35,738 nucleotides of DNA from Gemmiger sp. An120 (GTDB lineage Bacteria; Bacillota; Clostridia; Oscillospirales; Ruminococcaceae), in assembly GCF_002160955.1 (NCBI RefSeq), contig NZ_NFLN01000024.1:1-35738 (forward strand), given 5' to 3'. Numbering within the stretch: position 1 is the first letter of the stretch; the number at the start of each line of letters is the position of its first letter. The translations under genes were made by a program, and so were the position numbers. Below, piece by piece: positions 23,571 through 31,761 of this stretch. Below the pieces are notes generated by a model, which was not told the DNA's origin, made no database searches, and saw only the letters and a program-made list of their open reading frames with translations.

Positions 23571-25046
23571 ATGAGTCCCATTATGCTTTTACTGCCTGTG
23601 CTGCTGCCGATCCTGGGCGGTGCGGCGATGTTCGTGCTGCCCGCGCAGAATACCAAGCAGCGGGAAGTGTACGTGCAGCTGTTCACCTGTGCCACCAGCA
23701 TTCTGGTGGCGGTGCTGCTGTGGAACCGTCCTTCCGGCACCGCGGTGGTGCTGGACATGGGCAACGTGCAGCTGGCCCTGCGTCTGGACAGCCTGAGCGT
23801 TGTGTTTGCCGCCATTCTGGCGGTGCTGTGGCCCCTGGCGGTGCTGTACAGCTTTGAGTACATGCGCCACGAGCACGGCGAAAACCGGTTCTTTGCTTTC
23901 TTTACCATGACCTACGGCGTGGTGCTGGGCATCGCCTTTGCGGCCAACGCTTTTACCCTGTATCTGTTCTACGAGCTGCTGACCCTGTGCACCCTGCCCC
24001 TGGTCATGCACGAAATGGACGGCCAGGGCCGTTTTGCCGGTAAGAAATACCTGGCCTACTCCATGAGCGGCGCCGCGCTGGCCTTTATCTCGATGATCTT
24101 CCTGATGCAGTACGGCAGCCTGGACTTTGTACTGGGCGGCAACCTGTCCAAGATTCTGACCGTCGGGCATGAGAACACCCTGCGCATCGCCTTTGTGCTG
24201 GGCTTCTTCGGCTTCGGCGTCAAGGCGGCGATCTGGCCGCTGCACGGCTGGCTGCCCAGCGCCGGTGTGGCCCCCACACCGGTTACCGCGCTGCTGCACG
24301 CTGTGGCGGTGGTCAACGCGGGCGTGTTTGCGATCCTGCGCCTGACCTACTACAGCTACGGCACCAATCTGCTGCAGGGCACCTGGGCCCAGGATCTGGT
24401 GATGGCCTTTGCGGTGATCACCATCGTGTACGGCAGCGCCATGGCCCTGCGGATGCAGCACCTGAAGCGCCGGCTGGCCTACTCCACCGTGAGCAACCTG
24501 TCCTACATCCTGTTCGGCGCCACCCTGATGAGCCCCGGCGGCCTGGCCGCGGCGCTCTGCCACATGGTGGTGCACAGCTTCGTCAAGATCATCCTGTTCT
24601 TCTGCGCGGGTGCGCTGCTCTGCCAGACCCATCACAAGGAGTACATCTTTGAGTACGAGGGTCTGGGCAAGCGGATGCCCATTACCTTTGGGGTATTCAC
24701 CTTTGCCAGCATGGCGCTGATCGGTATTCCCATCCTGCCGGGCTTTGCCAGCAAGTGGGCGATTGCCAGCCATGCGGCCATGTACAACAACCCGCTGGCC
24801 TGGGCGGGCGTGGCGGCGCTGATGATCAGCGCGCTGCTCACCGGCCTGTATCAGATGGGTGTGGTGGTGCCCGCGTTCTTCCCCCGCAAGGGCCACCAGG
24901 AACCGGATTGGGCCGTTTCGGTCACCGATCCGGGCTGGCGGATGGTTGCCAGCCTGCTGGTGCTCTGCGTGCTGGTGCTGGCTCTGGGCCTGGGCGCCGA
25001 TTGGCTGTATTCTGTTCTGACCCGCGTGGCCGCGGGCCTTGTGTAA
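23571..25046 (+). CDS. NuoL/M/N-like proton-translocating subunit, copy 3
   Basis: A 491-residue family member with the TM5 Glu (YLFYELLTLCTLPLVMHEMD), TM7 Lys (GFGVKAAIWPLHGWLPSA), middle Lys (VHSFVKIILFFCAGAL) and distal Lys (PILPGFASKWAIASH). At the TM8 position the sequence is LLHAVAVVNAGVFAILR. It has Asn where copies 1, 2 and 4 have Lys, and an upstream His, which is closer to the NuoL/MrpA pattern. This copy may therefore use a slightly different ion path. The start is the ATG at 23571, with AAGGAGGTGG upstream. It ends 19 bases before the next ATG. Confidence 0.9.
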   Translation: MSPIMLLLPVLLPILGGAAMFVLPAQNTKQREVYVQLFTCATSILVAVLLWNRPSGTAVVLDMGNVQLALRLDSLSVVFAAILAVLWPLAVLYSFEYMRHEHGENRFFAFFTMTYGVVLGIAFAANAFTLYLFYELLTLCTLPLVMHEMDGQGRFAGKKYLAYSMSGAALAFISMIFLMQYGSLDFVLGGNLSKILTVGHENTLRIAFVLGFFGFGVKAAIWPLHGWLPSAGVAPTPVTALLHAVAVVNAGVFAILRLTYYSYGTNLLQGTWAQDLVMAFAVITIVYGSAMALRMQHLKRRLAYSTVSNLSYILFGATLMSPGGLAAALCHMVVHSFVKIILFFCAGALLCQTHHKEYIFEYEGLGKRMPITFGVFTFASMALIGIPILPGFASKWAIASHAAMYNNPLAWAGVAALMISALLTGLYQMGVVVPAFFPRKGHQEPDWAVSVTDPGWRMVASLLVLCVLVLALGLGADWLYSVLTRVAAGLV

Positions 25047-25065
25047 GAAAGGAGGAGGCGCTGTT

Positions 25066-27021
25066 ATGAGCAATATGTTTGCGATCCTGTGCTTCTTTCT
25101 GGTGCTGTTCCCCTTTGCGGCGGGCATCGTCTGCTGGGCGGTAGGCCGCGGCGGCTGTGTGGCCGCTGACCGGCTGGCCCAGCTGAGCAGCACGCTGGTC
25201 TTTGTGGGATGCCTGGCGCTGAGCCAGTGCGTGGGCGGCTCGCTGAGCCTGCCCGGCGTGCTGGGTCTGGGGCTCAGCTTCCAGCTGGACGGCCTGCGCC
25301 TGGTGCTTTGCTGCCTGGCCGGGTTCCTCTGGATGATGACCACCCTGTTCACCCCCGAGTACCTGGCCGGAAAAGCCAAGAACAACCGGTACTACCTGTT
25401 TTTGCTGTTCACCCTGGGCAGTACCCTGGGTGTATTCCTCTCCGCGGATCTGTACACCACCCTGGTGTTCTTTGAGATCATGAGCCTGTCCAGCTGGGTG
25501 CTGGTGGCCCAGAGCGAGACCCCCGCTGCCATCAAGGCGGCCGACAGCTACCTGGCCTTTGCGATCCTGGGCGGTCTGTCCACCCTGATGGGCCTGTTCC
25601 TGCTGTATCAGCAGCTGGGCACCCTGACCATCAGCGAGCTGGCCGCCGCGGCCGCCGCTGTGTCCGACAAGCGGCTGTTGTATGTGGCCGGTGCCTTTAC
25701 GGCGGGCGGTTTTGCCGCCAAGTCCTGCGTGTTCCTGGTGCACACCTGGCTGCCGGGCGCCTATACCGAGGCTCCCACCCCCGCCACCGCCCTGCTGAGC
25801 GGCATCATCACCAAGGCGGGTATCTTCGGGCTGTTTGCTCTGAGCGGCCAGCTGTTCCTGCATGACGCGGGCTGGGGCCTGGCGGTGCTGCTGTTCGCGG
25901 TAGCCACCATGGCCGTGGGCGCGCTGCTGGCGCTGTTCAGCACCGAGCTCAAGCGCACCCTGGCCTACTCTTCCATGAGCCAGATCGGCTTTATCCTGGT
26001 GGGCGCCGGCATGCAGGGCCTGCTGGGCGAGGAAAACGGCCTGGCTGTCTGGGGCAGCGTGCTGCATGTGATGAACCACTCGCTGATCAAGCTGTGCCTG
26101 TTCCTGGTGGCCGGCGTGGTGGTCATGAACCTGCACAAGCTGGATCTGAACGACATCCGCGGCTTTGGCCGCGGCAAGCCGGTGCTGATGATCGCCTTCC
26201 TGCTGGGGGCGCTGGGCATCGGCGGCGTGCCGGGCTTCAGCGGCTATATCAGCAAGACCCTGCTGCACGAGAGCATCGTGGAGTACATCGGGGTGCTGGA
26301 AACCGCCGGCCAGAGCGCCGGGCTGTTCCACGCCATTGAGTGGATCTTCCTGATCTCGGGCGGTCTGACGGTGGCCTACATGACCAAGCTGTTCGTGACC
26401 CTGTTTGTGATGAAGCACCCCACCCGCCAGGCGGAGTTTGACGCCCTGAACGGCCATTACATGAGCAAGCTGGCCACCGTGGTGGTGGCGGTAAGCGCGC
26501 TGCCCATGCTGGTGCTGGGCGTGCTGCCCCACTACACCATGGACAAGGTGGCGGCCCTGTGCCAGGACTTCTTCGGCAGTGAAGGGCCCGAGCACACCAT
26601 CGCCTACTTCTCCCTGACCAACCTGAAAGGCGCAGCCATCAGCATCGTGATCGGCGCGCTGGTGTATCTGGTGGTGGTTCGCTGCGTGGTGTACGCCAAG
26701 GGCGAGTATCACAACCGCCTGCCCCGCTGGCTGGATCTGGAAGAGATGCTCTACCGTCCGCTGGTTCTGGGCGTACTGCCCTTTGTGGGCGCGCTGGTTG
26801 CCCGTGTGGCGGGCAGCGTTATGGAATGGTGCATCGCGCTGTGCAACGGTGTGCTGATGTGGCGGGCTACCCCCACCATCAACCCCCGCAGCGACGACAC
26901 CTTCTGTGCCTATGAACCCCACAGCCGCCGGATGCCCAGCTTCAGCTCCAGCCTGTCCTTCGGGCTGATGCTGTTCGGCTTCGGTCTGGTGAGCATTCTG
27001 GTGTATCTGCTCTTCTTCTGA
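25066..27021 (+). CDS. NuoL/M/N-like proton-translocating subunit, copy 4 (long form)
   Basis: A 651-residue protein, the longest of the four. Its core carries the TM5 Glu (VFFEIMSLSSWVLVAQSE), TM7 Lys (GFAAKSCVFLVHTWLPGA), TM8 Lys (SGIITKAGIFGLF), middle Lys (NHSLIKLCLFLVAG) and distal Lys (GFSGYISKTLLHES). About 150 extra C-terminal residues add two or more helices, with a basic hydrophilic stretch (YEPHSRRMPSFSSSLS) before the final one. That layout resembles the extended C-terminus of NuoL or Mbx-type subunits rather than plain MrpD. The start is the ATG at 25066 behind AAAGGAGGAGG; the in-frame extension back to 25039 overlaps the previous gene. It closes the operon at a strong terminator. 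Confidence 0.9.
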   Translation: MSNMFAILCFFLVLFPFAAGIVCWAVGRGGCVAADRLAQLSSTLVFVGCLALSQCVGGSLSLPGVLGLGLSFQLDGLRLVLCCLAGFLWMMTTLFTPEYLAGKAKNNRYYLFLLFTLGSTLGVFLSADLYTTLVFFEIMSLSSWVLVAQSETPAAIKAADSYLAFAILGGLSTLMGLFLLYQQLGTLTISELAAAAAAVSDKRLLYVAGAFTAGGFAAKSCVFLVHTWLPGAYTEAPTPATALLSGIITKAGIFGLFALSGQLFLHDAGWGLAVLLFAVATMAVGALLALFSTELKRTLAYSSMSQIGFILVGAGMQGLLGEENGLAVWGSVLHVMNHSLIKLCLFLVAGVVVMNLHKLDLNDIRGFGRGKPVLMIAFLLGALGIGGVPGFSGYISKTLLHESIVEYIGVLETAGQSAGLFHAIEWIFLISGGLTVAYMTKLFVTLFVMKHPTRQAEFDALNGHYMSKLATVVVAVSALPMLVLGVLPHYTMDKVAALCQDFFGSEGPEHTIAYFSLTNLKGAAISIVIGALVYLVVVRCVVYAKGEYHNRLPRWLDLEEMLYRPLVLGVLPFVGALVARVAGSVMEWCIALCNGVLMWRATPTINPRSDDTFCAYEPHSRRMPSFSSSLSFGLMLFGFGLVSILVYLLFF

Positions 27022-27042
27022 TACCCGGAATAAAACCCATAG

Positions 27043-27098
27043 AAAAGCGCGGCCCCCGCGTCGGAAGATTCCGATGCGAGGGCCGCGTTTTGGTTTTT
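27043..27098. terminator. Bidirectional terminator closing the antiporter operon
   Basis: A long hairpin: CGCGGCCC (27048-27055) with GGGCCGCG (27080-27087), plus inner stems CGC/GCG and TCGGAA/TTCCGA with one mismatch. It is flanked by A4 on the left and TTTTGGTTTTTT on the right. It also faces the converging HAD gene, which ends at 27102. Confidence 0.9.
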
Positions 27099-27101
27099 TC
27101 C

Positions 27102-27788
27102 TTATTCCGGCAGCAGGCAGGCGATGCGGGCGTCGTTGTAATCGGCAATGACCGGAAGTTCCGGAAAAGCCGCCGCCAGCTGGGCCCGGCCCTCGCCGGT
27201 CTCCCCGATGCCCACCACCTGCCCGGCCCCGGCGGCCAGTGCCGACCGGATACCGGCGGGCGCGTCCTCCAGCACCACGCAGGCGGCCGGATCCACCCCC
27301 AGCCGCTGCATGGCCAGGCGGTAGATGGCCGGGTCGGGCTTGCCGGGCATATCCGGGCCGGAGAAAATCACCCGCTCCGGCGTGAACCACCGGGCCAGCC
27401 CCAGCTGTTCAAAATAGAACTCCACGTTGGGCCGGGTGGAACTGGTGGCGATGGCAAAGGGGATGTTTTCCGCTGCCAGCCGGTCCAGCAGCGCGGCGGC
27501 GCCATCTACCAGCCGGTAGGCAGGCCCGGCCCCGCGACAAAGCTGCCGGTACAGATCTTCTTTAGCCTCGCCCTCCGCGTCCGCCTCTGCCTGGGTGGGG
27601 CATCGCCCCAGCAGGTAGGTCAGGATATCCCGGTTGGTGCGGCCATGCACATGGGCCAGAAACTCCTCACGGGGCACCACGCGGCCCAGGCGGCCCTCCA
27701 TATAGCGATTCCAGGCTTGTTCGTGATAGATCGAGTCGAAGACCAAAGTGCCGTTAAAATCGAAAATCCAGGCGCTGGGACGGGTCAT
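27102..27788 (-). CDS. HAD-superfamily hydrolase with DxN catalytic loop
   Basis: A 228-residue HAD protein of the beta-phosphoglucomutase/phosphatase type with an alpha-helical cap (about residues 20-90). Motif I is IFDFNGTL: the nucleophile Asp10 is present, but the residue two further on, usually a general acid/base Asp, is Asn12. Motif II is AIATSST, motif III is GKPDPAIY with its Lys, and motif IV is VVLEDAPAGIRSALAAGA. The substrate is unknown, probably a sugar phosphate or a nucleotide. The ATG overlaps the stop of the 8-oxoguanine glycosylase gene by four bases, so it is the last gene of a three-gene operon. A function tied to damaged nucleotides is conceivable but unsupported. Confidence 0.88.
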   Translation of the reverse strand: MTRPSAWIFDFNGTLVFDSIYHEQAWNRYMEGRLGRVVPREEFLAHVHGRTNRDILTYLLGRCPTQAEADAEGEAKEDLYRQLCRGAGPAYRLVDGAAALLDRLAAENIPFAIATSSTRPNVEFYFEQLGLARWFTPERVIFSGPDMPGKPDPAIYRLAMQRLGVDPAACVVLEDAPAGIRSALAAGAGQVVGIGETGEGRAQLAAAFPELPVIADYNDARIACLLPE

Positions 27789-28603
27789 GTTTTTCCTCCG
27801 TACAGTTCATAGTAAAAGGCATACTGCTGCAGCACCCCCGCGAATCCCTTGTACCGCCGCATGGGAAAGCCCCGCTTGTAGTGGGCATCGAGCATCTGGC
27901 GGATGTGGGTGTCGATGGGAAAGGCGTCCAGTTTGTGCAGCCCGAACAGGCAGACGCAGTCGGCCACCTTGACCCCCACCCCGGGCAGGGTGAGCAGGGC
28001 GGCGTGGGCTTTTTTATAGGGCATGGCCGCCAGGGATGCCAGATCCGGCTGGCCGGCGGCGATCCGGGCGGCGGCCGCCCGCAGATAGGGGGCCCGGTAT
28101 CCCAGCCCCAGCGCCCGCAGTTCTTCCTCCGAGGCAGCGGCCAGGGCGGCGGGGGTGGGGATGTCGTACCAGATATTCCCCTCCCGGTCGGCAAAGGGCG
28201 CGCCGTAGGCCCGGCAGACCGCCTCCAGATTGCGGGTGATGCGGGGAATGTTGCTCTGCTGGGACAGGATAAAGGCCACGGTGGTCTCCCAGGGATCCTG
28301 GCGCAGGATACGCACCCCAGCCGCACAGGCCACGGCGGCGGTCATATAGGCGTCCCGGGGATTGACCGCGGCGGCAAAGGCCTCGTAGTCGGTATCCAGG
28401 TCAAAGTAGGGGTACCAGACCGTTTCCCATTCCTCCGGCGTGCAGTCGAACAGGAACCCGTCCCCGTCCGGCCGGATGCAGAGCCGCCGTCCCCGTGCGG
28501 TCAGGCCCCAGCCGCCGCCCTCCGGCAGCGGCGCAAACCGGAAACACTGGCCGGAATGGCCGATGCGCGCCGGGTCAAACCAGGCAAGCTGCTGACGGAT
28601 CAC
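27785..28603 (-). CDS. ogg: 8-oxoguanine DNA glycosylase/AP lyase (OGG1 type)
   Basis: A 272-residue HhH-GPD glycosylase of the OGG1 branch. It would excise 8-oxoguanine from DNA and nick the backbone. An N-terminal beta domain (about 1-95) precedes the helical part, with WETTVAFILSQQSNIPRITR around 105-124. The helix-hairpin-helix and catalytic centre are LTLPGVGVKVADCVCLFG with Lys212 and FPIDTHIRQML with Asp231. The 19-residue spacing equals Lys249/Asp268 of human OGG1. Translation appears to start at a GTG (28601-28603) overlapping the glycosyltransferase TGA as GTGA; no better ATG is available. A bacterial OGG1-like enzyme is common in Clostridia, where it complements or replaces MutM. 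Confidence 0.93.
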   Translation of the reverse strand: MIRQQLAWFDPARIGHSGQCFRFAPLPEGGGWGLTARGRRLCIRPDGDGFLFDCTPEEWETVWYPYFDLDTDYEAFAAAVNPRDAYMTAAVACAAGVRILRQDPWETTVAFILSQQSNIPRITRNLEAVCRAYGAPFADREGNIWYDIPTPAALAAASEEELRALGLGYRAPYLRAAAARIAAGQPDLASLAAMPYKKAHAALLTLPGVGVKVADCVCLFGLHKLDAFPIDTHIRQMLDAHYKRGFPMRRYKGFAGVLQQYAFYYELYGGKT

Positions 28604-29505
28604 GATTTCTTCTCCTTTTTCTCCGGGGGATTGTTCACGATGGTGGTCACCCGGGCATCCCGGGGGCTCTCGGCCACCGAAACCAGATACTTGTAGATCT
28701 GCAACTTGTTCTCCTCATACAGGCCCAGAGACTCGTACAGGTCCTTGTAGTAGGTGAACAGGGCGGTGCGGGTGGTGACCATATTGCGGATGTTCAGCCG
28801 GGAATGGCAGATGCTCTCCGGGTTCTGCACATAGTAGTAGATAGGGGTGGCCAGGGCATAAAACCGCTCGGCGTAACGGATGTATTCCAGGTTGAACAAC
28901 AGGTCCTCGCTCCACTCCAGTTCCTCGCTGCACTGGATGTCATGGGCCTGCACCAGTTCCCGCCGGTACAGCTTGTTCCACATGACCCCGTAGTAAAAGC
29001 TGGCCGGTTCCTCCATCAGGTGGCGGGCAAACTGCAGCTTGTCCAGCGGGCCCTCCTCCAGGAATCCAAAGGTGGTGGTGATCTCCCGGGTGGCGGGGGT
29101 CTGGCCCGGCAGCGCAAACAGCTTGACCGTCTCCACCCGGTGGTAATGAGCAATGACCATGTCCGCATTGTACCGCTCGGCCTTGTTTACCAGCAGGGCG
29201 GTGGCGTTGGGGTCCAGGTAATCGTCGCTGTCCGCGAACTGCAGATACTTGCCCTCGGCCAGTTTCAGTCCCAGATTGCGGGTGGCGGATACCCCGCTGT
29301 TGGCCTTATCCACCAGCAGAATCCGTTTGTCCACCTTGGCATACATGCGGCAGACCTCCAGGCTTACGTCCTTGCTGCCGTCGTTGAGCACGATGATCTG
29401 CAGGTTCTGGTAGGTCTGGTGTCGGATACTCTCAATGCACCGGGCAATATGATTCTTGGCGTTGTACACCGGCACGATGATGCTCACCAGCGGTTGCTGT
29501 TCCAT
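28600..29505 (-). CDS. Family 2 glycosyltransferase
   Basis: A 301-residue GT-A fold transferase. The N-terminal VSIIVPVYNAKNHIARCIES and IIVLNDGSKD, with the DxD-containing FADSDDYLDP at about residue 90, bind the nucleotide sugar and metal. The later GVMWNKLYRRELV and EWSEDLLFNLEYI, where the acidic residues supply the catalytic base, are typical of GT2 enzymes of cell-surface polysaccharide or teichoic-acid assembly. No membrane helix is visible, so it is cytoplasmic or peripheral. The C-terminus is very basic (NPPEKKEKKS). The start is the ATG at 29503-29505 with AAAGGAG upstream. It heads an operon with the glycosylase and HAD genes, an unusual grouping with no clear shared pathway. Confidence 0.9.
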   Translation of the reverse strand: MEQQPLVSIIVPVYNAKNHIARCIESIRHQTYQNLQIIVLNDGSKDVSLEVCRMYAKVDKRILLVDKANSGVSATRNLGLKLAEGKYLQFADSDDYLDPNATALLVNKAERYNADMVIAHYHRVETVKLFALPGQTPATREITTTFGFLEEGPLDKLQFARHLMEEPASFYYGVMWNKLYRRELVQAHDIQCSEELEWSEDLLFNLEYIRYAERFYALATPIYYYVQNPESICHSRLNIRNMVTTRTALFTYYKDLYESLGLYEENKLQIYKYLVSVAESPRDARVTTIVNNPPEKKEKKS

Positions 29506-29534
29506 GGGATGGGGGCTCCTTTCCCGGGCGGGGC

Positions 29535-29563
29535 TTGCAAAATGCCCTGCGCCCTTTTATAGT
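29535..29563 (+). promoter_or_regulatory. Putative promoter of the panE-like gene
   Basis: TTGCAA (29535-29540), a 17-base spacer and TATAGT (29558-29563), 60 bases before the start. It lies in the divergent gap with the glycosyltransferase operon, for which I see no convincing promoter. Confidence 0.5.
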
Positions 29564-29622
29564 TATGATAGTACAAAACCGCCGCGGACGCAACGGTGCG
29601 CGGCTGGAGGGAGTGGAGATTT

Positions 29623-30537
29623 ATGGAAATCCAGACGGCCGCCCTGATCGGCCTGGGGGCGCTGGGCATCACCTTCGGCCAGCGGCTGAACGCCTGCCTG
29701 CCCAGGGGAAATTTTGTGGTGATTGCCGACAAGGAGCGGGCGGACCGCTACCGCCGCACCGGTGTACGGGCCAACGGGGCGCTATGTGACTTTACCTATG
29801 CGGAGCCGGCGGCAGGCAAGCCGGTGGATCTGGTCATTGTGGCCACCAAGTCGCTGGCGCTGGCAGGCGCCATGGAGCAGATGGCCGCCTTTGTGGGGCC
29901 GGACACGGTGCTGCTGAGCCTGATCAACGGCATCACCAGCGAAGAGGAGCTGGAAACCCGCTGGCCGGGGCAGGCGCTGCTCTGCGTGGCGCTGAACACC
30001 GACGCCACCCGGGTGGGCCAGGATGTGACCTTTACCGCGCCGGGGGTGCTGCAGATCGGCGAGCGGAACGGCAGCGCCAGCCCCCGGCTGGCGGCAGTGG
30101 AAGCCCTGCTGCGCAAAGCCGGCATCGCCTGCGAGGTATACCCGGACATGATTTACCGCCAGTGGAACAAGCTGATGATCAACGTGGGGCTGAACCAGGC
30201 CACGGCGGTGTACGATGTGCCCTACGGCGGCGTATACGCCCCGGGCGAGGCCCACGACACCATGATGGCCGCCATGCGGGAAGTGGTGGCGCTGAGCCAG
30301 AAAACGGGCGTATGCCTGCGCCAGGACGCGCCGGAGCAGTGGCTGGCTGCCACCACCGTCACCTTTGACCCGCAGGCCATGCCCAGCATGCGGCAGGATA
30401 CCCTGGCCCACCGGCTGACCGAAAAGGAGCTGTTCAGCGGTACCATCCGCCGCCTGGGCCGGGAATATGGCGTGCCCACCCCGGTCAACGACCGGCTGTA
30501 TGCGGAACTTTGCCGGATCGAGCAAAGCTGGAACTGA
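29623..30537 (+). CDS. panE: 2-dehydropantoate 2-reductase family protein
   Basis: A 304-residue ketopantoate reductase-like protein (PanE/ApbA), which reduces 2-dehydropantoate to pantoate with NADPH on the way to vitamin B5 and CoA. The N-terminal Rossmann motif is LIGLGALGITFG (GxGxxG). A VIVATKSLALAGAM segment and the catalytic Lys/Asn block YRQWNKLMINVGLNQATAVY follow, and the C-terminal helical domain contains MPSMRQDTLAHR. Paralogues of this family with other substrates are common, so the assignment is to the family rather than firmly to pantothenate synthesis. No panB or panC lies nearby, although coaD is 18 kb away. The start is the ATG at 29623 behind GAGTGGAG. It is a single gene with its own terminator. 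Confidence 0.87.
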   Translation: MEIQTAALIGLGALGITFGQRLNACLPRGNFVVIADKERADRYRRTGVRANGALCDFTYAEPAAGKPVDLVIVATKSLALAGAMEQMAAFVGPDTVLLSLINGITSEEELETRWPGQALLCVALNTDATRVGQDVTFTAPGVLQIGERNGSASPRLAAVEALLRKAGIACEVYPDMIYRQWNKLMINVGLNQATAVYDVPYGGVYAPGEAHDTMMAAMREVVALSQKTGVCLRQDAPEQWLAATTVTFDPQAMPSMRQDTLAHRLTEKELFSGTIRRLGREYGVPTPVNDRLYAELCRIEQSWN

Positions 30538-30545
30538 GTATGCAC

Positions 30546-30590
30546 AAAAAGCGGCGCGGCCGAACGCAAGGTTCAGCCACGCCGCTTTTT
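30546..30590. terminator. Terminator of panE
   Basis: AAAAAGCGGCG (30546-30556) pairs with CGCCGCTTTTT (30580-30590), with an inner GGC/GCC and GAAC/GTTC stem. T5 on one strand and A5 on the other make it usable in both directions. Confidence 0.9.
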
Positions 30591-30593
30591 GCC

Positions 30594-30632
30594 AAAATAA
30601 AACCGGGGCGCTGCCTTGCGGCAGCGCCCCGG
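30594..30632 (-). terminator. Terminator of gapA
   Basis: On the minus strand a 13-bp stem, CCGGGGCGCTGCC with its complement (30603-30615 and 30620-30632) and a four-base loop, is followed by TTTTATTTT (30594-30602). Confidence 0.92.
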
Positions 30633-30655
30633 AATTTCACTGGAAGGTTTTCCGA

Positions 30656-31666
30656 TTACAGCTCGGCGAAGTACTTGATGGTGCGGACCATCTGGCTGGT
30701 GTAGCTGTTCTCGTTGTCGTACCAGGACACGACCTGCACCTGGTAGGTGTCGTCGTCGATCTTGGTGACCATGGTCTGGGTAGCGTCGAACAGGCTGCCG
30801 TAACGCATGCCGATCACGTCGCTGGAGACGATCAGGTCCTCGTTGTAGCCGTAGCTCTCAGAGGCAGCGGCCTTCATGGCGGCGTTGATGCTCTCCTTGG
30901 TCACGTCCTTGCCCTTGACAACGGCCACCAGGATGGTGGTGGAGCCGGTGGGAACAGGCACACGCTGGGCAGAGCCGATCAGCTTGCCGTTCAGCTCGGG
31001 GATAACCAGGCCGATGGCCTTGGCAGCGCCGGTGCTGTTGGGAACGATGTTGGCAGCGCCAGCGCGGGCACGACGCAGGTCGCCCTTGCGATGGGGGCCG
31101 TCCAGGATCATCTGGTCACCGGTGTAAGCATGCACGGTGGTCATGATGCCGCTCTGGATGGGGTAGGTGTCGTTCAGGGCCTTGGCCATGGGAGCCAGAC
31201 AGTTGGTGGTGCAGGAAGCAGCGCTGATGATCTGGTCGTCAGCGGTCAGGGTGTTCTCGTTGACGCTGAACACGATGGTCTTCAGGTCGTTGCCGGCGGG
31301 AGCAGAGATAACAACCTTCTTGGCGCCAGCCTCGATGTGAGCCATGCTCTTGGCCTTGCTGGTGTAGAAGCCGGTGCACTCCAGCACGACATCGATGCCC
31401 AGCTCGCCCCAGGGGCACTCCTTGGCGTCCTTGATGGCGTAGATGGTGATCTTCTTGCCGTCGACGGTGATGTAGTCCTCACCAGCCTCAACGGTGTGGC
31501 CGGCGTAACGGCCCTGGGCGGTGTCGTACTTCAGCAGATGAGCCAGCATCTCAGGGCTGGTCAGATCGTTGATAGCCACCACTTCATAACCCTCGGCGCC
31601 GAACATCTGACGGAAAGCCAGACGGCCGATGCGGCCAAAACCATTGATTGCAACTTTAACAGCCAT
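30656..31666 (-). CDS. gapA: Glyceraldehyde-3-phosphate dehydrogenase
   Basis: A 336-residue type I GAPDH, converting glyceraldehyde 3-phosphate to 1,3-bisphosphoglycerate in glycolysis. [17 protein letters not shown] starts the Rossmann fold. The Asp at residue 34 ([10 protein letters not shown]) favours NAD over NADP. The catalytic Cys152 is in [18 protein letters not shown], and the paired His is in [10 protein letters not shown]. The C-terminal [16 protein letters not shown] is conserved. The start is the ATG at 31664-31666 behind GGGAGG; the longer in-frame extension crosses the promoter. Its codon use looks more restricted than that of its neighbours, as expected for a highly expressed gene. 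It stands alone, with a clear promoter, a 5'-UTR palindrome and a strong terminator, and no pgk or tpi alongside. Confidence 0.97.
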   Translation of the reverse strand: MAVKVAINGFGRIGRLAFRQMFGAEGYEVVAINDLTSPEMLAHLLKYDTAQGRYAGHTVEAGEDYITVDGKKITIYAIKDAKECPWGELGIDVVLECTGFYTSKAKSMAHIEAGAKKVVISAPAGNDLKTIVFSVNENTLTADDQIISAASCTTNCLAPMAKALNDTYPIQSGIMTTVHAYTGDQMILDGPHRKGDLRRARAGAANIVPNSTGAAKAIGLVIPELNGKLIGSAQRVPVPTGSTTILVAVVKGKDVTKESINAAMKAAASESYGYNEDLIVSSDVIGMRYGSLFDATQTMVTKIDDDTYQVQVVSWYDNENSYTSQMVRTIKYFAEL

Positions 31667-31682
31667 TGTCAAATCCTCCCAA

Positions 31683-31696
31683 AACAAAATTTTGTT
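31683..31696. promoter_or_regulatory. Perfect 14-bp palindrome in gapA 5' leader
   Basis: AACAAAATTTTGTT lies between the predicted transcription start (near 31699) and the gapA ribosome-binding site, which begins three bases further on. Its place and symmetry suit an operator; as RNA it would be an AU-rich weak hairpin. The protein that might bind is unknown. Confidence 0.5.
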
Positions 31697-31705
31697 GGTG
31701 ACATC

Positions 31706-31734
31706 ATTGTACCCCAAAACCGGACAAACTGCAA
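31706..31734 (-). promoter_or_regulatory. Promoter of gapA
   Basis: On the minus strand TTGCAG (31729-31734), a 17-base spacer and TACAAT (31706-31711). It is 40 bases upstream of the gapA start. Confidence 0.75.
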
Positions 31735-31761
31735 TAGTTTGATAAATAATTAACGCTATTG

